From NCBI GenBank assembly GCA_963829705.1, contig CAWHJN010000004.1, positions 1 to 64,000 on the forward strand: a stretch of 64,000 nucleotides of DNA, read 5' to 3'. The notes beneath the pieces were generated by a model, which saw only the letters and a program-made list of their open reading frames with translations, was not told where the DNA came from and made no database searches. This DNA comes from CAWHJN01 sp963829705 (GTDB taxonomy: Bacteria; Bacteroidota; Rhodothermia; Rhodothermales; BA12). Of the stretch, positions 35,734-46,330 are shown one piece after another. Both the position numbers and the translations under genes were made by a program. Numbering within the stretch: the stretch's first letter is position 1; each line of letters starts with the position of its first letter.

Positions 35734-36642
35734 ATGCGAATCCTCGGTCGTATCCTCGCCGCGTTACTGCTGCTCGTCCTGGTGGCCGCCGCTGTCATTT
35801 ACGTCCTCTCGGCGCAGCGGGCCGGGCAGACCTACACGTCCCCCCTCACCGCGCTCGCCGTGCGGAGCGACGAAGGAACGGTTGCGCGTGGCGCGTACCT
35901 GGTGGGCATCATGGGATGCCAGGAGTGCCACGGGCGCGACCTCGGCGGCCAGCTGCTGGCCGACGCGCCGCCTTTCCGCATCGAGCCGCCCAACCTCACC
36001 CGCGGCAGCGGTGGCGTGGGTGCGCGCTACGACGATGCTGCCTGGGAGCGCGCCGTTCGCCACGCCATCGGGCAGGACGGGCGTGGGCTGTACGTCATGC
36101 CGTCGTCTGCGTATCGCAACCTGTCGGACGCCGACATGAGCGCGCTCATCGCGTACCTGAAAAGCGTCCCTCCCGTAGAGGGCGTTCATCCGGGCGTCGT
36201 GTTCAAACCCCTCGGGCGGGCGCTGGTGGCGGTGGGTGCTTTCGAGCCGGAAGTGGTGGAAGAAGCGGTACAGATTGGAGAGGCACCCCCGGTGGCCGCG
36301 ACGGCAGCCTACGGGAAATACCTCGCTTCGTTCACCTGTATGCACTGCCACGGAGCGACGCTCGAAGGCGGCCCCCACCCTGATCCTGCCGGACCGCCGG
36401 TGCCATCGCTGCGCGCATGGGCGCACCGGTCGCCTGCCGAATTTGCTCGCGCCGTGCGGCAGGGCATCGCGGGCGACGGGCGCTCACTCGACCCGGCGTT
36501 TATGCCCTGGTCCGCGTTTGCCACGATGACCGACCTGGACGTAGCCGCCCTCCACGGGTTCGTGCGGAGCCTCGAAGGGCTACCGCCGGATACGTCCGCC
36601 GTCGTGGCATCCACCCGCCGGGCCGGAGAGCAGGGCATGTAG
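35734..36642 (+). CDS. Diheme cytochrome c
   Basis: A 302-residue protein anchored or exported by an N-terminal hydrophobic segment (about residues 5-24). It has two c-type heme sites: CQECH at 62-66 and CMHCH at 202-206, each in a cytochrome c domain with downstream Met candidates (YVMPSSAYRNL, FMPWSAF) as sixth ligands. It resembles small electron-transfer subunits associated with dehydrogenases, but no dehydrogenase or oxidase is next to it. The 118 bases before the ATG include an AT-rich stretch likely to hold the promoter. Confidence 0.88.
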   Translation: MRILGRILAALLLLVLVAAAVIYVLSAQRAGQTYTSPLTALAVRSDEGTVARGAYLVGIMGCQECHGRDLGGQLLADAPPFRIEPPNLTRGSGGVGARYDDAAWERAVRHAIGQDGRGLYVMPSSAYRNLSDADMSALIAYLKSVPPVEGVHPGVVFKPLGRALVAVGAFEPEVVEEAVQIGEAPPVAATAAYGKYLASFTCMHCHGATLEGGPHPDPAGPPVPSLRAWAHRSPAEFARAVRQGIAGDGRSLDPAFMPWSAFATMTDLDVAALHGFVRSLEGLPPDTSAVVASTRRAGEQGM

Positions 36643-36703
36643 AAGGGGATGCGTCTGGAAGATGGGCGGGTTATTTTCACGGATGTCTTCCCCGCGACCC
36701 ACT

Positions 36704-37201
36704 ATGCTTCGCCTCTCTTTCCTCGCGTGCGTCGTACTCGTGCTGGCGTCGTGCGCGAGTTCTGGCCCTTCGCAGGGACCGGACGGTTCCCTGCGCTCAC
36801 GCCCCATCACGCTGGCAGTCCCGTTCGAGTCGGTGCAGAACCCGCTCATGCGCCCTCCCGCGCTGACGGTGCAGGCGCGCGCCGTGTGCGGCGGCAACGA
36901 GGAGGGATGCGCAGGGGTGTATCTCGACTTCCGCAACCCCGGCGGTAACGACCTCTACCTCAACTACACGCCCGTCACGGCCCAGGTAGACGGCGAGCTC
37001 TACCAGTGGCCCGAAATCGTCGCCAACGAGCAGCGCGTGTCGGTGGCCGTGGGCGTGTTTCTGCGCCTCAGCTTCGATCCCGTCAAGTTCCGCCAACTCG
37101 CGTTCGCGCAGGAGGTGACCTTTAACCTGGGCTCGACGCCGTTCGCGCTCGACTACCAGCAGCGCGCGCCGTTCCGCGAACTCCTCGACCGGATGCAGTA
37201 G
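36704..37201 (+). CDS. Small lipoprotein of unknown function
   Basis: A 165-residue lipoprotein: signal peptide from ATG 36704 with lipobox LASC (about residues 14-17). The mature part contains a Cys pair (VCGGNEEGCAG) that may form a disulfide and a beta-rich body (VYLDFRNPGGNDLYLNYTPV). Not recognised. It starts 62 bases after the cytochrome c gene on the same strand and may share its transcript. Confidence 0.65.
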   Translation: MLRLSFLACVVLVLASCASSGPSQGPDGSLRSRPITLAVPFESVQNPLMRPPALTVQARAVCGGNEEGCAGVYLDFRNPGGNDLYLNYTPVTAQVDGELYQWPEIVANEQRVSVAVGVFLRLSFDPVKFRQLAFAQEVTFNLGSTPFALDYQQRAPFRELLDRMQ

Positions 37202-37286
37202 GGTACGTTCACCGGCCCGAAGGACGGGCGGCCAACGACGATGGACCCGCGGCGCGCTTCTCGCACATCCTGAATTCGCCAAAACC

Positions 37287-37319
37287 CCGCCCCGCGTTGG
37301 AAACCCCGGCGCGGGGCGG
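37287..37319. other. GC-rich hairpin in the typA leader
   Basis: CCGCCCCGCG at 37287-37296 pairs perfectly with CGCGGGGCGG at 37310-37319. It lies 86 bases after the lipoprotein stop and 44 before the typA GTG. No U-tract follows on the plus strand, so it may be a leader structure of typA or an mRNA-end hairpin. Confidence 0.35.
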
Positions 37320-37362
37320 CGCGCTCTTGCACGTCTCCTTTTTCTTTTATCCCGCGCCCACC

Positions 37363-39192
<1,830 letters not shown>

Positions 39193-39873
39193 TCACTCCT
39201 GCGCCAGCGCGGCGCGGGCAGCGGGCAGGATGGCCTCGGCCCACGCGGCGTACTGCGCGCCGCTCGGGTGCAGTCCATCGGGAGCAACAGCATCCGGCAT
39301 GGCGCGCGAGAGGCCGGTGATGTTCACGTAGGCCGCGCCGCGCGCCTGCGCTTCCTCCCGCGCGATGGCGTTGAAGGTGTCGATCTCGCGGGCGATCTGC
39401 GCGGGGTCGCGGCTCTGCCCGAACGGCGTCACGCCCCAGTCGGGGATGGAGACGATGACGACGCGGCCCGCCTCGCCACCGGCGTAGCCGATGCTGCGTT
39501 CCAGCAGAGCGCGAAACTGCACACGGTACTCGTCCGCCGAGCGCCCCCGGTACTGGTTGTTGACGCCGATGAGGAGGGTCACGAGGTCGAACGGCCCGGT
39601 GGGTTCGGCGGCGTCGAGGGCGGCGGAGAGTTCATCGGTCGTCCAGCCCGTCTTCGCCACGATCTGCGGCGGCGCGACGGGCACGCCTGCGGCGCGCAGC
39701 CGCGCGGCGAGTTGCACGGGCCAGCGCTCCGCTTCCGGCACGCGCTCGCCGATGGTGTACGAGTCGCCCAGCGCGAGGTAGCGGGGCGTAGCGGCGGGCA
39801 GTTCTTCGGTGGGCGTGGCAGGGGTGGTGGAGCAAGCAGTCACGAAGAGGAGCAGCGGCAGGAGCAGACGCAT
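39193..39873 (-). CDS. SGNH/GDSL hydrolase lipoprotein
   Basis: A 226-residue lipoprotein with lipobox VTAC at about 11-14. The SGNH blocks are all present: YLALGDSYTIGE with the nucleophilic Ser, the Gly in KTGWTT, LIGVNNQYRG with the Asn, and DGLHPSG with the catalytic Asp and His. It should be an esterase or lipase of the periplasm or outer membrane; glycan deacetylation is another option. Its stop is directly next to the typA stop on the other strand. Confidence 0.88.
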   Translation of the reverse strand: MRLLLPLLLFVTACSTTPATPTEELPAATPRYLALGDSYTIGERVPEAERWPVQLAARLRAAGVPVAPPQIVAKTGWTTDELSAALDAAEPTGPFDLVTLLIGVNNQYRGRSADEYRVQFRALLERSIGYAGGEAGRVVIVSIPDWGVTPFGQSRDPAQIAREIDTFNAIAREEAQARGAAYVNITGLSRAMPDAVAPDGLHPSGAQYAAWAEAILPAARAALAQE

Positions 39874-39929
39874 GGGCGGGGCCGTCGTAGAGGAGGTGCC
39901 AAACTACGACGGCCCCGCCCCGCGCTTCA

Positions 39930-42318
39930 TCACATCCGGACGACGCTCCGCGTCTGACTCTTCCCGTCCTCGGTGGTCAGGCGGACGACGTACAGCCCGG
40001 CGGCGAGGCCGCTTTCCGCCCACGTGGCGGTGTGCGTGCCGGCGGGTGCGAAGCCGTCGGCGAGCGCGGCCACGCGGCGGCCCAGCAGGTCGTAGACGGC
40101 GACCTGCACGCGCTGCGCCCGGTCGAGCGTGTAGCGCACCTGCACCTCTCCGCGTGCGGGTGAGGGCCACGCGGCAAGCGCTGTCGTGCTCGGCATCGCC
40201 TCGGATTCCGTGGCGACCACGAACCCGAGATCGGCGAGGGGCGCGTAGTACAGGCCCTCGAAGAGCACCTGCACGTACAGCGTATCGTTGTGGACGAAAG
40301 CGTCCTCGCCGCGCACGCCAGCCGGCCAGCCCTGCGCCATGCCGTACCACGTCGCGCCGTCGTCCTGCGAGACGGCTACGCTGTCGGTGAAGACGCCAAT
40401 GAGCAGATCGCCGTCGGCGTGCAGCGAGCGCGGGCCGTCGGCAATGACCCCATCGGCGATCAAGTCCTGCCACGTCGCCCCGTCGTCCGTCGAGCGGAAG
40501 AACGTCTTCTTGTTGAGATACGTCCCGAAGAGCAGGCGCTCGTAGCCCGACCCGGCGAACAGGGCGGTCGGCGTGGCGGCCACTCCGGCGTCCGTCGAGC
40601 CGAACAAGCCCGTTTGCTCCCCGAAGGTCGCGCCGCCATCGGTGCTGATGTACACCTTGGAGCGGTCGCTGAAGATGACGCGGTTTCCGGCGACGCTGGG
40701 CCGTTCGAGCGTCCGCATCCCGCTGGCCTGCTGCGTCCACGTCAGGCCCTCGTCGGTGCTCGTGAGGAGGACGATGCCCTGGCCGCCGTATCCGCTCAGG
40801 TTCGAACTCCACGACAGCAGGTAGAGTGTGCCGCCCTCCTCAACGAGCATCTTGGTGCGGTCCGTCGGCACGGCGTTCGCACCCACCTTGGTGAAGTTGA
40901 GGCCGTCGGTGCTGTGGTAGACGTCGGTCTCGCAGACGGCCACGATTTTGTCGGCGAGTGCCACGGCGAGGCCATTCCCATTCCCTTGCGCGCAGCCCTC
41001 GGCGTCGTTGAAGCCGTAGTTGAGCTTGGTGACGTAGCGCCACGACGCGCCACCGTCGTCCGAGCGGAAGAAGCCCGCCCCGTCGCTGATGGTCTCGTCC
41101 TCAAAGGCCAGCAGCGCGTCGCCAAACGGGACAACGTTGCCGATGTCACGCCCGAAGCCGTTGACGTTCACCCCTTCCCACTCGATGCCGTCGGCGCTGT
41201 AGTAGAGCCGGTTGCCGAACGTGCTGCTGGTGATGTTGGCGTAGAGAAAGCCGGTGCGCGTGGCGACGATGCCGAGGGGCGTCTCCGGCTTGAGGTTGCG
41301 GTTGTACTGGGCGCGCAGCAGCGTGCTGTCCGGGTCGCCGAGCGTCCACGTGTCGCCGAAATCGGTGCTGTAGGCCATTATGTCGTCGTTGAACGACTCC
41401 ACGCCGCCACCCGAACTCGGGCGCTGCGTGACAAGGCTCTTGGCCACCAGCGTGGTGCCGCGCGAGATGATGCCGTCGAGCCGGTTGGTGTTGAGCAGCG
41501 TGATGAGGCCGTTGATGTCCTTGCTCTGCCACGTCAGGCCCCGGTCGTCGGTCCAGTAGAGCATCCGCTGCGGATTGCCCGAGGCGCTCAGGGAGGCCGA
41601 CTGGTACACGCGCGCGCCGTCCGTCCACGTGAAGAGGCCATCGAAGGTGGCATTCATGGGCAGCGCCTGCCGGAAGCGGTCGTCCACGTCGCGCCCAAGT
41701 CTGCCGAGACGCGCACGCCGCGCCCGCCGTATGGTTGGACGCGGGCAGGTAGAGCGCGCCGCCGGCGTCCATGACGGGCGCGGGCGTCTGCGTGCCGAAA
41801 ACCTCGGGCTGCACGGTCCACGTAGCGCCGCCGTCGGTGGAGGCGACGAGCCGGCGCTGGCTCGAGTGGTGCTGGCGAACGCCACGAGGGTGCGCGCGTC
41901 GCGGAGGTAGAACGCCCGGATGCCGCCTTCGTAGACGGTGGGGAAGTTGGTCTTGAGTGTCCACGTCGCGCCGTCGTCGGTCGAGGTAGTAGAGGTGGGC
42001 GACGTTGTACGCCTGACCGCGCCGCTGCGACCACGAGCCCGTCGGTGGCGCCGATGGCGTTGAAGGCAGGGCCGAGGGGCTTCTGCGTCGTGAGCATTCC
42101 CGCTGACACGTTGTCCCACGTCTGCCCCCCGTCGGCGCTGCGGTAGACGTAGCCGCCGTCGGCAGGGGCGCCCGAGCCGCGCGTGGCGAGCGAAAAACAC
42201 GTGGGTCGCCGTTCTCGGCGGTGCCGATGGGCGTAAACAGGCCCGGCCCGGAGAACGTCCACTGCGCGTGTGCGGCGGCGGGGACGAGGAGAAACGCGAG
42301 GAGGAGACGGATAGACAT
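39930..42318 (-). pseudogene. T9SS-sorted BNR/sortilin-like repeat protein with multiple frameshifts
   Basis: ATG at 42318 opens a signal peptide (MSIRLLLAFLLVPAAAHAQW). From there to about 41,650 the reading frame switches about six times. Intact pieces in different frames include DGGYVYRSADGGQTWDNVSA, TDDGATWTLKTNFPTVY, LVASTDGGATWTVQPEV and GVRVSADLGATWTT. From about 41,650 to 39930 it is open and carries more Asp-box repeats (DDGATW, DEGLTW, DGGATF) of a beta-propeller. The end is a T9SS sorting tail (YDLLGRRVAALADG ... GLYVVRLTTEDG). It would be a secreted photosystem/sialidase-like propeller protein. One break falls in an A5 run (42193-42197), consistent with a homopolymer error. Confidence 0.75.
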
Positions 42319-42469
42319 TGGAGATAGCGGAGAGGTGAGCTTCCAGTCTCAGCATACTTCGTGCCTCTCTCGAAAAAATGCAGCCTCCCATCGGGCAGGT
42401 GCGCGGGCGAGGAGGGACGCGAAGCCGGGCGGGTTCTCCGATTTTTGATCCGGAAACCGGGAAGAGGGC

Positions 42470-42493
42470 TTCAACCTTTAGAAGAACTAAGGT
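42470..42493 (+). promoter_or_regulatory. MerR-family-like dyad before the metal efflux operon
   Basis: ACCTTTAG (42474-42481) and CTAAGGT (42487-42493) form an interrupted dyad centred about 57 bases before the first ATG. TTCAAC at 42470-42475 could be the -35; a 19-base spacer, usual for MerR-type promoters, leads to AGAGAT (42495-42500), a poor -10. The ACCTT...AAGGT pattern is that of CueR and related metal sensors. No merR gene is in the window. Confidence 0.4.
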
Positions 42494-42539
42494 GAGAGAT
42501 GGGATCGCAGGCCGATACGGATGGTACCTTCTCCCTGTG

Positions 42540-42956
42540 ATGCCGAACACGCCTCGTCCATACCGCCTCGCGCCCGCGCTACTGGCTCTCGTCCTGCTTC
42601 TGACGGGAGCCGGGCCGCTGCTGGCGCACCTCTGCGCGGGAATGGAAATGCATAGGGGAGTGACGGAGCAAGCCCATCCCTGCTGCGGAGATCATTGCCC
42701 CGACCATCCGCCCGCGACCTCCGTGGACGCCCCCGCTGACGCTGCTTGCTGTACGGTTGCTCCGCTTGTGCCAGTGGAAACCCTCGCGGTGGACGCCCCA
42801 GCGGTGCCGCGTTTCGACGGAGCGCTGTTCGCCGTCGCCGCCCCGATCTGGGCTGAGGTCGCGGAGGCTCCGCCCGTCCGGCCCCGGCTGGCCGATCCCG
42901 GCGGGCCGCCCTTGTCTGTGCGGTCGCACCTCGCCTTCTCGATCCTGTTGATCTGA
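42540..42956 (+). CDS. Small exported Cys/His-rich protein of the metal efflux operon
   Basis: A 138-residue protein with an N-terminal hydrophobic export segment (about residues 12-29). It then has a cluster of soft-metal ligands: C32, M35, M37, H38, H46, C48, C49, H52, C53, H56, C70 and C71. The rest is Ala/Pro-rich. I do not recognise a family. As the first gene of a Cus/Czc-type operon behind a MerR-type dyad, a periplasmic copper or heavy-metal binding role is likely, comparable in position to CusF or CopZ-like chaperones but unlike them in sequence. Confidence 0.7.
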   Translation: MPNTPRPYRLAPALLALVLLLTGAGPLLAHLCAGMEMHRGVTEQAHPCCGDHCPDHPPATSVDAPADAACCTVAPLVPVETLAVDAPAVPRFDGALFAVAAPIWAEVAEAPPVRPRLADPGGPPLSVRSHLAFSILLI

Positions 42957-43038
42957 TACGTCCCCGGTAGTCCGGCTGGCCTGCGCGCACGCGCTGCCGC
43001 CGTCTGCTCCGTGGAACGTTCTTCAGATCAACCGCATC

Positions 43039-44352
43039 ATGGCTTTCTCCTGTGCAGCGCCTCGCGCGCTGCTGGCCTGCCTCCTCGCCGCCTGCGCCGT
43101 CACGGGCGTGGCCCGCGCCCAGGCCCCCGACACCACGCGCCTGCGCCTCGACGCTCTCCTGGCCGAGGTCGAGGCCGCCAACCCCACGCTCCGGGCGGCC
43201 CGGCTCGACGCCGCCGCCCGCGCCGAGGTGGGCGCACAGGTGGGCGCATTGCCCGACCCGACCGTTGGGGTCACCGTGTTTCCGTATCCGCTCGTCACGG
43301 CGATGGGCGACCAGCGGAGCCAGTGGCGCGCCGAGCAGATGCTGCCGTGGCCCGGCACGCGGGCCCTGCGCGCGCGGTCGGCAGACCTGGCCGCTGAAGC
43401 CGCCGGGCACGCCGCCGACGCGCTCGCGCTCGACCTCGCCTTCGAAGTCAAAAAGGCGTACTACGAACTCTATCGCCTGCAACGCACCGACGCGCTCGTG
43501 CGGCAATTCGAGCAGCGGCTGAGCGCTATTGCCGAAGCGGCCGCGGTGCGCTACGAAGTGGGCCGCGGGCCGCAGGGGGCCATCCTGCAGGTGCAACTGG
43601 CCCGGAACGAGCTGTCGGAGCGGCTGCTGCTGCTCGACCGGCGGCAGGAGGCGGCGCTGCGCACGCTGGCCCGCCTCACCGACCGCCGCGACCTGCTCCG
43701 GGGGGGCGTTGTGGCACTGGTGCCGCCGCTGCCCCTCGCACCGGACGGCCTATTGGAGATCGCCCTGCGGCAACGCCCCGAACGCCAGGCCCTCGACGCC
43801 GAGGCAGACCGGGCGGCGACGGAAGCGGCCCTCGCGCGCAAAGCGTTCTATCCCGAGCTGGGCGTGGGGGTCATGTTCATGGACATGACCCCCGGTGGGA
43901 TGCCCATGATGAACGCCGGGCAGCGCATCGCGGCAGGCATCGGCTTCATGGTTTCGGCGCGCCTGCCGCTCCAGCGTGGTCGGCTTCGGGCGCGGCTCGA
44001 AGAAGCCCGGCTGCGCCAGGCACAGGTGTTCGCCCGCCGCGAGGCGCTGGAAACGCAGATCGCCACCGACCTCGACGACCTGCTCTACGCGGCACGCCGC
44101 GAGGCCGAGGTGCTCGACCTCTACCGCGACCGCCTCGTGCCGCAGGCGCAGGCGACGGTCGAATCCGTACTGGCCGCCTACACGACGGGCGAAGCCGACT
44201 ACACCGCCTTCCTCGACGCCGAGCGGGCGCGCTTCCAGGTGGCCCTCGGCCTCGAAGAAGCCCTCGGCCGCTACCTCGACGCCACCGCCCGGCTCGAACG
44301 TGCCCTCGGCGTCGCCGCGCTCGCCGACCTCTCACCTTCCCAGGATTTCTGA
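43039..44352 (+). CDS. Outer membrane efflux protein, TolC family (CusC/CzcC-like)
   Basis: A 437-residue exported protein with signal peptide ending ARAQ near residue 29. Two long coiled-coil halves are typical of TolC-type outer membrane factors (about 45-220 and 250-430), with frequent heptads such as LARNELSERLLLLDRRQEAAL. It contains the segment MFMDMTPGGMPMMNAG, often seen in metal-related members. It should form the outer-membrane channel of the pump whose adaptor and RND subunit follow. It starts 82 bases after the Cys-rich gene. Confidence 0.88.
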   Translation: MAFSCAAPRALLACLLAACAVTGVARAQAPDTTRLRLDALLAEVEAANPTLRAARLDAAARAEVGAQVGALPDPTVGVTVFPYPLVTAMGDQRSQWRAEQMLPWPGTRALRARSADLAAEAAGHAADALALDLAFEVKKAYYELYRLQRTDALVRQFEQRLSAIAEAAAVRYEVGRGPQGAILQVQLARNELSERLLLLDRRQEAALRTLARLTDRRDLLRGGVVALVPPLPLAPDGLLEIALRQRPERQALDAEADRAATEAALARKAFYPELGVGVMFMDMTPGGMPMMNAGQRIAAGIGFMVSARLPLQRGRLRARLEEARLRQAQVFARREALETQIATDLDDLLYAARREAEVLDLYRDRLVPQAQATVESVLAAYTTGEADYTAFLDAERARFQVALGLEEALGRYLDATARLERALGVAALADLSPSQDF

Positions 44353-44357
44353 CTCCG

Positions 44358-45776
44358 ATGAAAACCCCGAACCACCCTGTGCCGCCCGTGGAGTCGCCCG
44401 AGCGCTCCCCGTATGATGCGCCCGCGTCGCCGCGCCCGAAGCGCCGTGCGGCCCTGTTCGTGATGAGCGCGCTCGTCGTGCTGCTCGTCGCCGTCGGCCT
44501 CGCGTGGACGATCTCCCGAGGAGGTGGCGGCGGTGATTCCCTCGCAGAGGCCCCACCTGCCACGGCTCCCGGCGAGGGGGGCGCAGCGGGTGGCCTGGCC
44601 GCCAGAGACCTCGACGGCGACGGCCTCGTGTACCAGAGCGGGATGCATCCGTGGATCGTGGAGGATGCGCCGGGCCAGTGCCCGATCTGCGGGATGGACC
44701 TGGTGCCCGTGCAGGTCTCCGGTGCCGCGCCGGGCACCGTCGAAATCGACGCGGTGACGATGCAGAACATCGGCGTGCGGACGGCGCCCGTCCAGATTCA
44801 GGCGATCAGCCGTAGCCTGCGCGCCACAGGCGTCTTCGAAGCCAGCGAGCGCGCCCGCACCGCCGTCAGCCTCAAAGTCGGCGGCTGGGTCGAGAGGCTC
44901 TACGTGAACGCCGAAGGGGATCGGGTTCGCCGCGGCCAGCCGCTGCTCGAACTCTACAGCCCGCAGCTCGTCTCGACGCAGGAAGAGTACCTGCTCGCCC
45001 TCCGCACCCGCGACCTGCTCGGCAGCGAAGAAGGCGAACGGCTCGTGGAAGCCGCCCGCCGCCGCCTCGCGCTCTTCGACATCAGCCGCGCGCAGATCGA
45101 GAAGCTGGAGACGACGGGCGAGGTCACGCGCACACTGACGATCTATGCACCCGCGACGGGCACCGTCGTCGAGAAAAACGTCGTCGAGGGGATGCAGGCG
45201 ATGGCGGGCGCGTCGCTCATGCAGATCGTGAACCTGGGCACGCTGTGGCTACAGGTGGACGTGCCCGAGCAGGATCTGGGGTGGGTGAGCGTCGGCACGC
45301 GGGCCGTCGTGGCGCTGGAGAGCCAGCCGGGGCGGGAGCTGCGCGGCACGGTCGAGTACGTCTACGACACGCTCGACCCCGGCACGCGCACGGGCACGGC
45401 GCGCGTGGTCGTCGCCAACCCGGGCCTCGCCATCAAACCCGGTATGTTCGCCACGGCCACGCTCTACGGCGCGCCGGGCGACGCGCACCCGACCGTTCCG
45501 AGTGAGGCCGTGATCCGCACGGGCGACGAGGCCGTCGTGATTCTCGCCCTCGGCGACGGGCGCTTCCGCCCGCAGCCCGTCACGCTCGGCGGAGAAGGCG
45601 AGGGGATGATCCAGATCCTCGACGGCCTCGTGGGCGGCGAGCAGGTCGTCACGAGCGCGCAGTTTCTCATCGACTCCGAGGCCCGCCTCGCCGCCGCCGT
45701 CGGCGCGATGGCGGACGAAACCGACCCCGCTCCCGACCCGATGGGCGGGGTCGACCACAGCCAGATGAACCATTAA
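44358..45776 (+). CDS. RND efflux periplasmic adaptor with heavy-metal-binding domain (CusB-like)
   Basis: A 472-residue membrane-fusion protein. One N-terminal membrane segment lies at about 32-53. A heavy-metal-binding domain follows at about 90-118 (YQSGMHPWIVEDAPGQCPIC, then GMDLVPV), with the CPxCGMxL signature. Next come the beta-barrel, lipoyl and hairpin domains (VGGWVERLYVNAEGDRVRRG; TIYAPATGTVVEKNVVEG). It links the inner-membrane pump to the outer-membrane channel and may load metal. It starts 5 bases after the channel gene; the C-terminal tail carries His/Met residues (GVDHSQMNH). Confidence 0.92.
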   Translation: MKTPNHPVPPVESPERSPYDAPASPRPKRRAALFVMSALVVLLVAVGLAWTISRGGGGGDSLAEAPPATAPGEGGAAGGLAARDLDGDGLVYQSGMHPWIVEDAPGQCPICGMDLVPVQVSGAAPGTVEIDAVTMQNIGVRTAPVQIQAISRSLRATGVFEASERARTAVSLKVGGWVERLYVNAEGDRVRRGQPLLELYSPQLVSTQEEYLLALRTRDLLGSEEGERLVEAARRRLALFDISRAQIEKLETTGEVTRTLTIYAPATGTVVEKNVVEGMQAMAGASLMQIVNLGTLWLQVDVPEQDLGWVSVGTRAVVALESQPGRELRGTVEYVYDTLDPGTRTGTARVVVANPGLAIKPGMFATATLYGAPGDAHPTVPSEAVIRTGDEAVVILALGDGRFRPQPVTLGGEGEGMIQILDGLVGGEQVVTSAQFLIDSEARLAAAVGAMADETDPAPDPMGGVDHSQMNH

Positions 45777-45787
45777 TCCCCACACCG

Positions 45788-46327
45788 ATGCGTCTGCTCC
45801 TCGCCCTCACCCTCGCGCTACTCTTGGCCGCTCCCGCTGCGCTCGCGCAGAAACACGATCACGCCCAACATCGCCGCGCCGAGTCGGTCGTCGACCGCGC
45901 CGACACGACGCAGATCCCAACGGGACTCTCTGCCGAGGAGGTTGCCAACTTGATCGCCGGGCGCGGAATGGGCCTCGCCCGCCCCGCCGAACTGCATCAC
46001 TACCCCGGCCCCCTTCACGTGCTCGAACTCGCTGGCGAACTAGAACTCACCGCCGAGCAGCGCGCCGAAGCGGAACGCCTGCGCGCTGCGATGCTCGCTG
46101 AAGTCCAGCCGCTTGGCGAACGGATCGTCGCGCAGGAGCACGCGCTCGACGCCCTCTTCGCCGAGGGCCGCGCTACGCCCAACGCCGTCCGCCAAATGAC
46201 GTCCGACCTCGCCGAACTGCGAGGCCGCCTCCGTGCCGCCCACCTCAACGCGCACGTCGCCCTCCGCGACGTGCTCACGCCCGAACAGGTCGCCGCGTAC
46301 GACCGTCTCCGGGGCCACACCGACTAA
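45788..46327 (+). CDS. Spy/CpxP-like periplasmic protein
   Basis: A 179-residue exported protein. The signal peptide ends ALAQ at about residue 21 and is followed by a His-rich start (KHDHAQHRR). The mature part is helical, with the LTAEQRAEAERLRAAML heptad and the repeated LTPEQ motif near the end typical of Spy/CpxP and metal-resistance (CnrX/ZraP-like) proteins. Such proteins buffer metal or act as chaperones in the periplasm. It lies 11 bases after the adaptor gene and 3 before the pump gene. Confidence 0.8.
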   Translation: MRLLLALTLALLLAAPAALAQKHDHAQHRRAESVVDRADTTQIPTGLSAEEVANLIAGRGMGLARPAELHHYPGPLHVLELAGELELTAEQRAEAERLRAAMLAEVQPLGERIVAQEHALDALFAEGRATPNAVRQMTSDLAELRGRLRAAHLNAHVALRDVLTPEQVAAYDRLRGHTD

Positions 46328-46330
46328 GCC

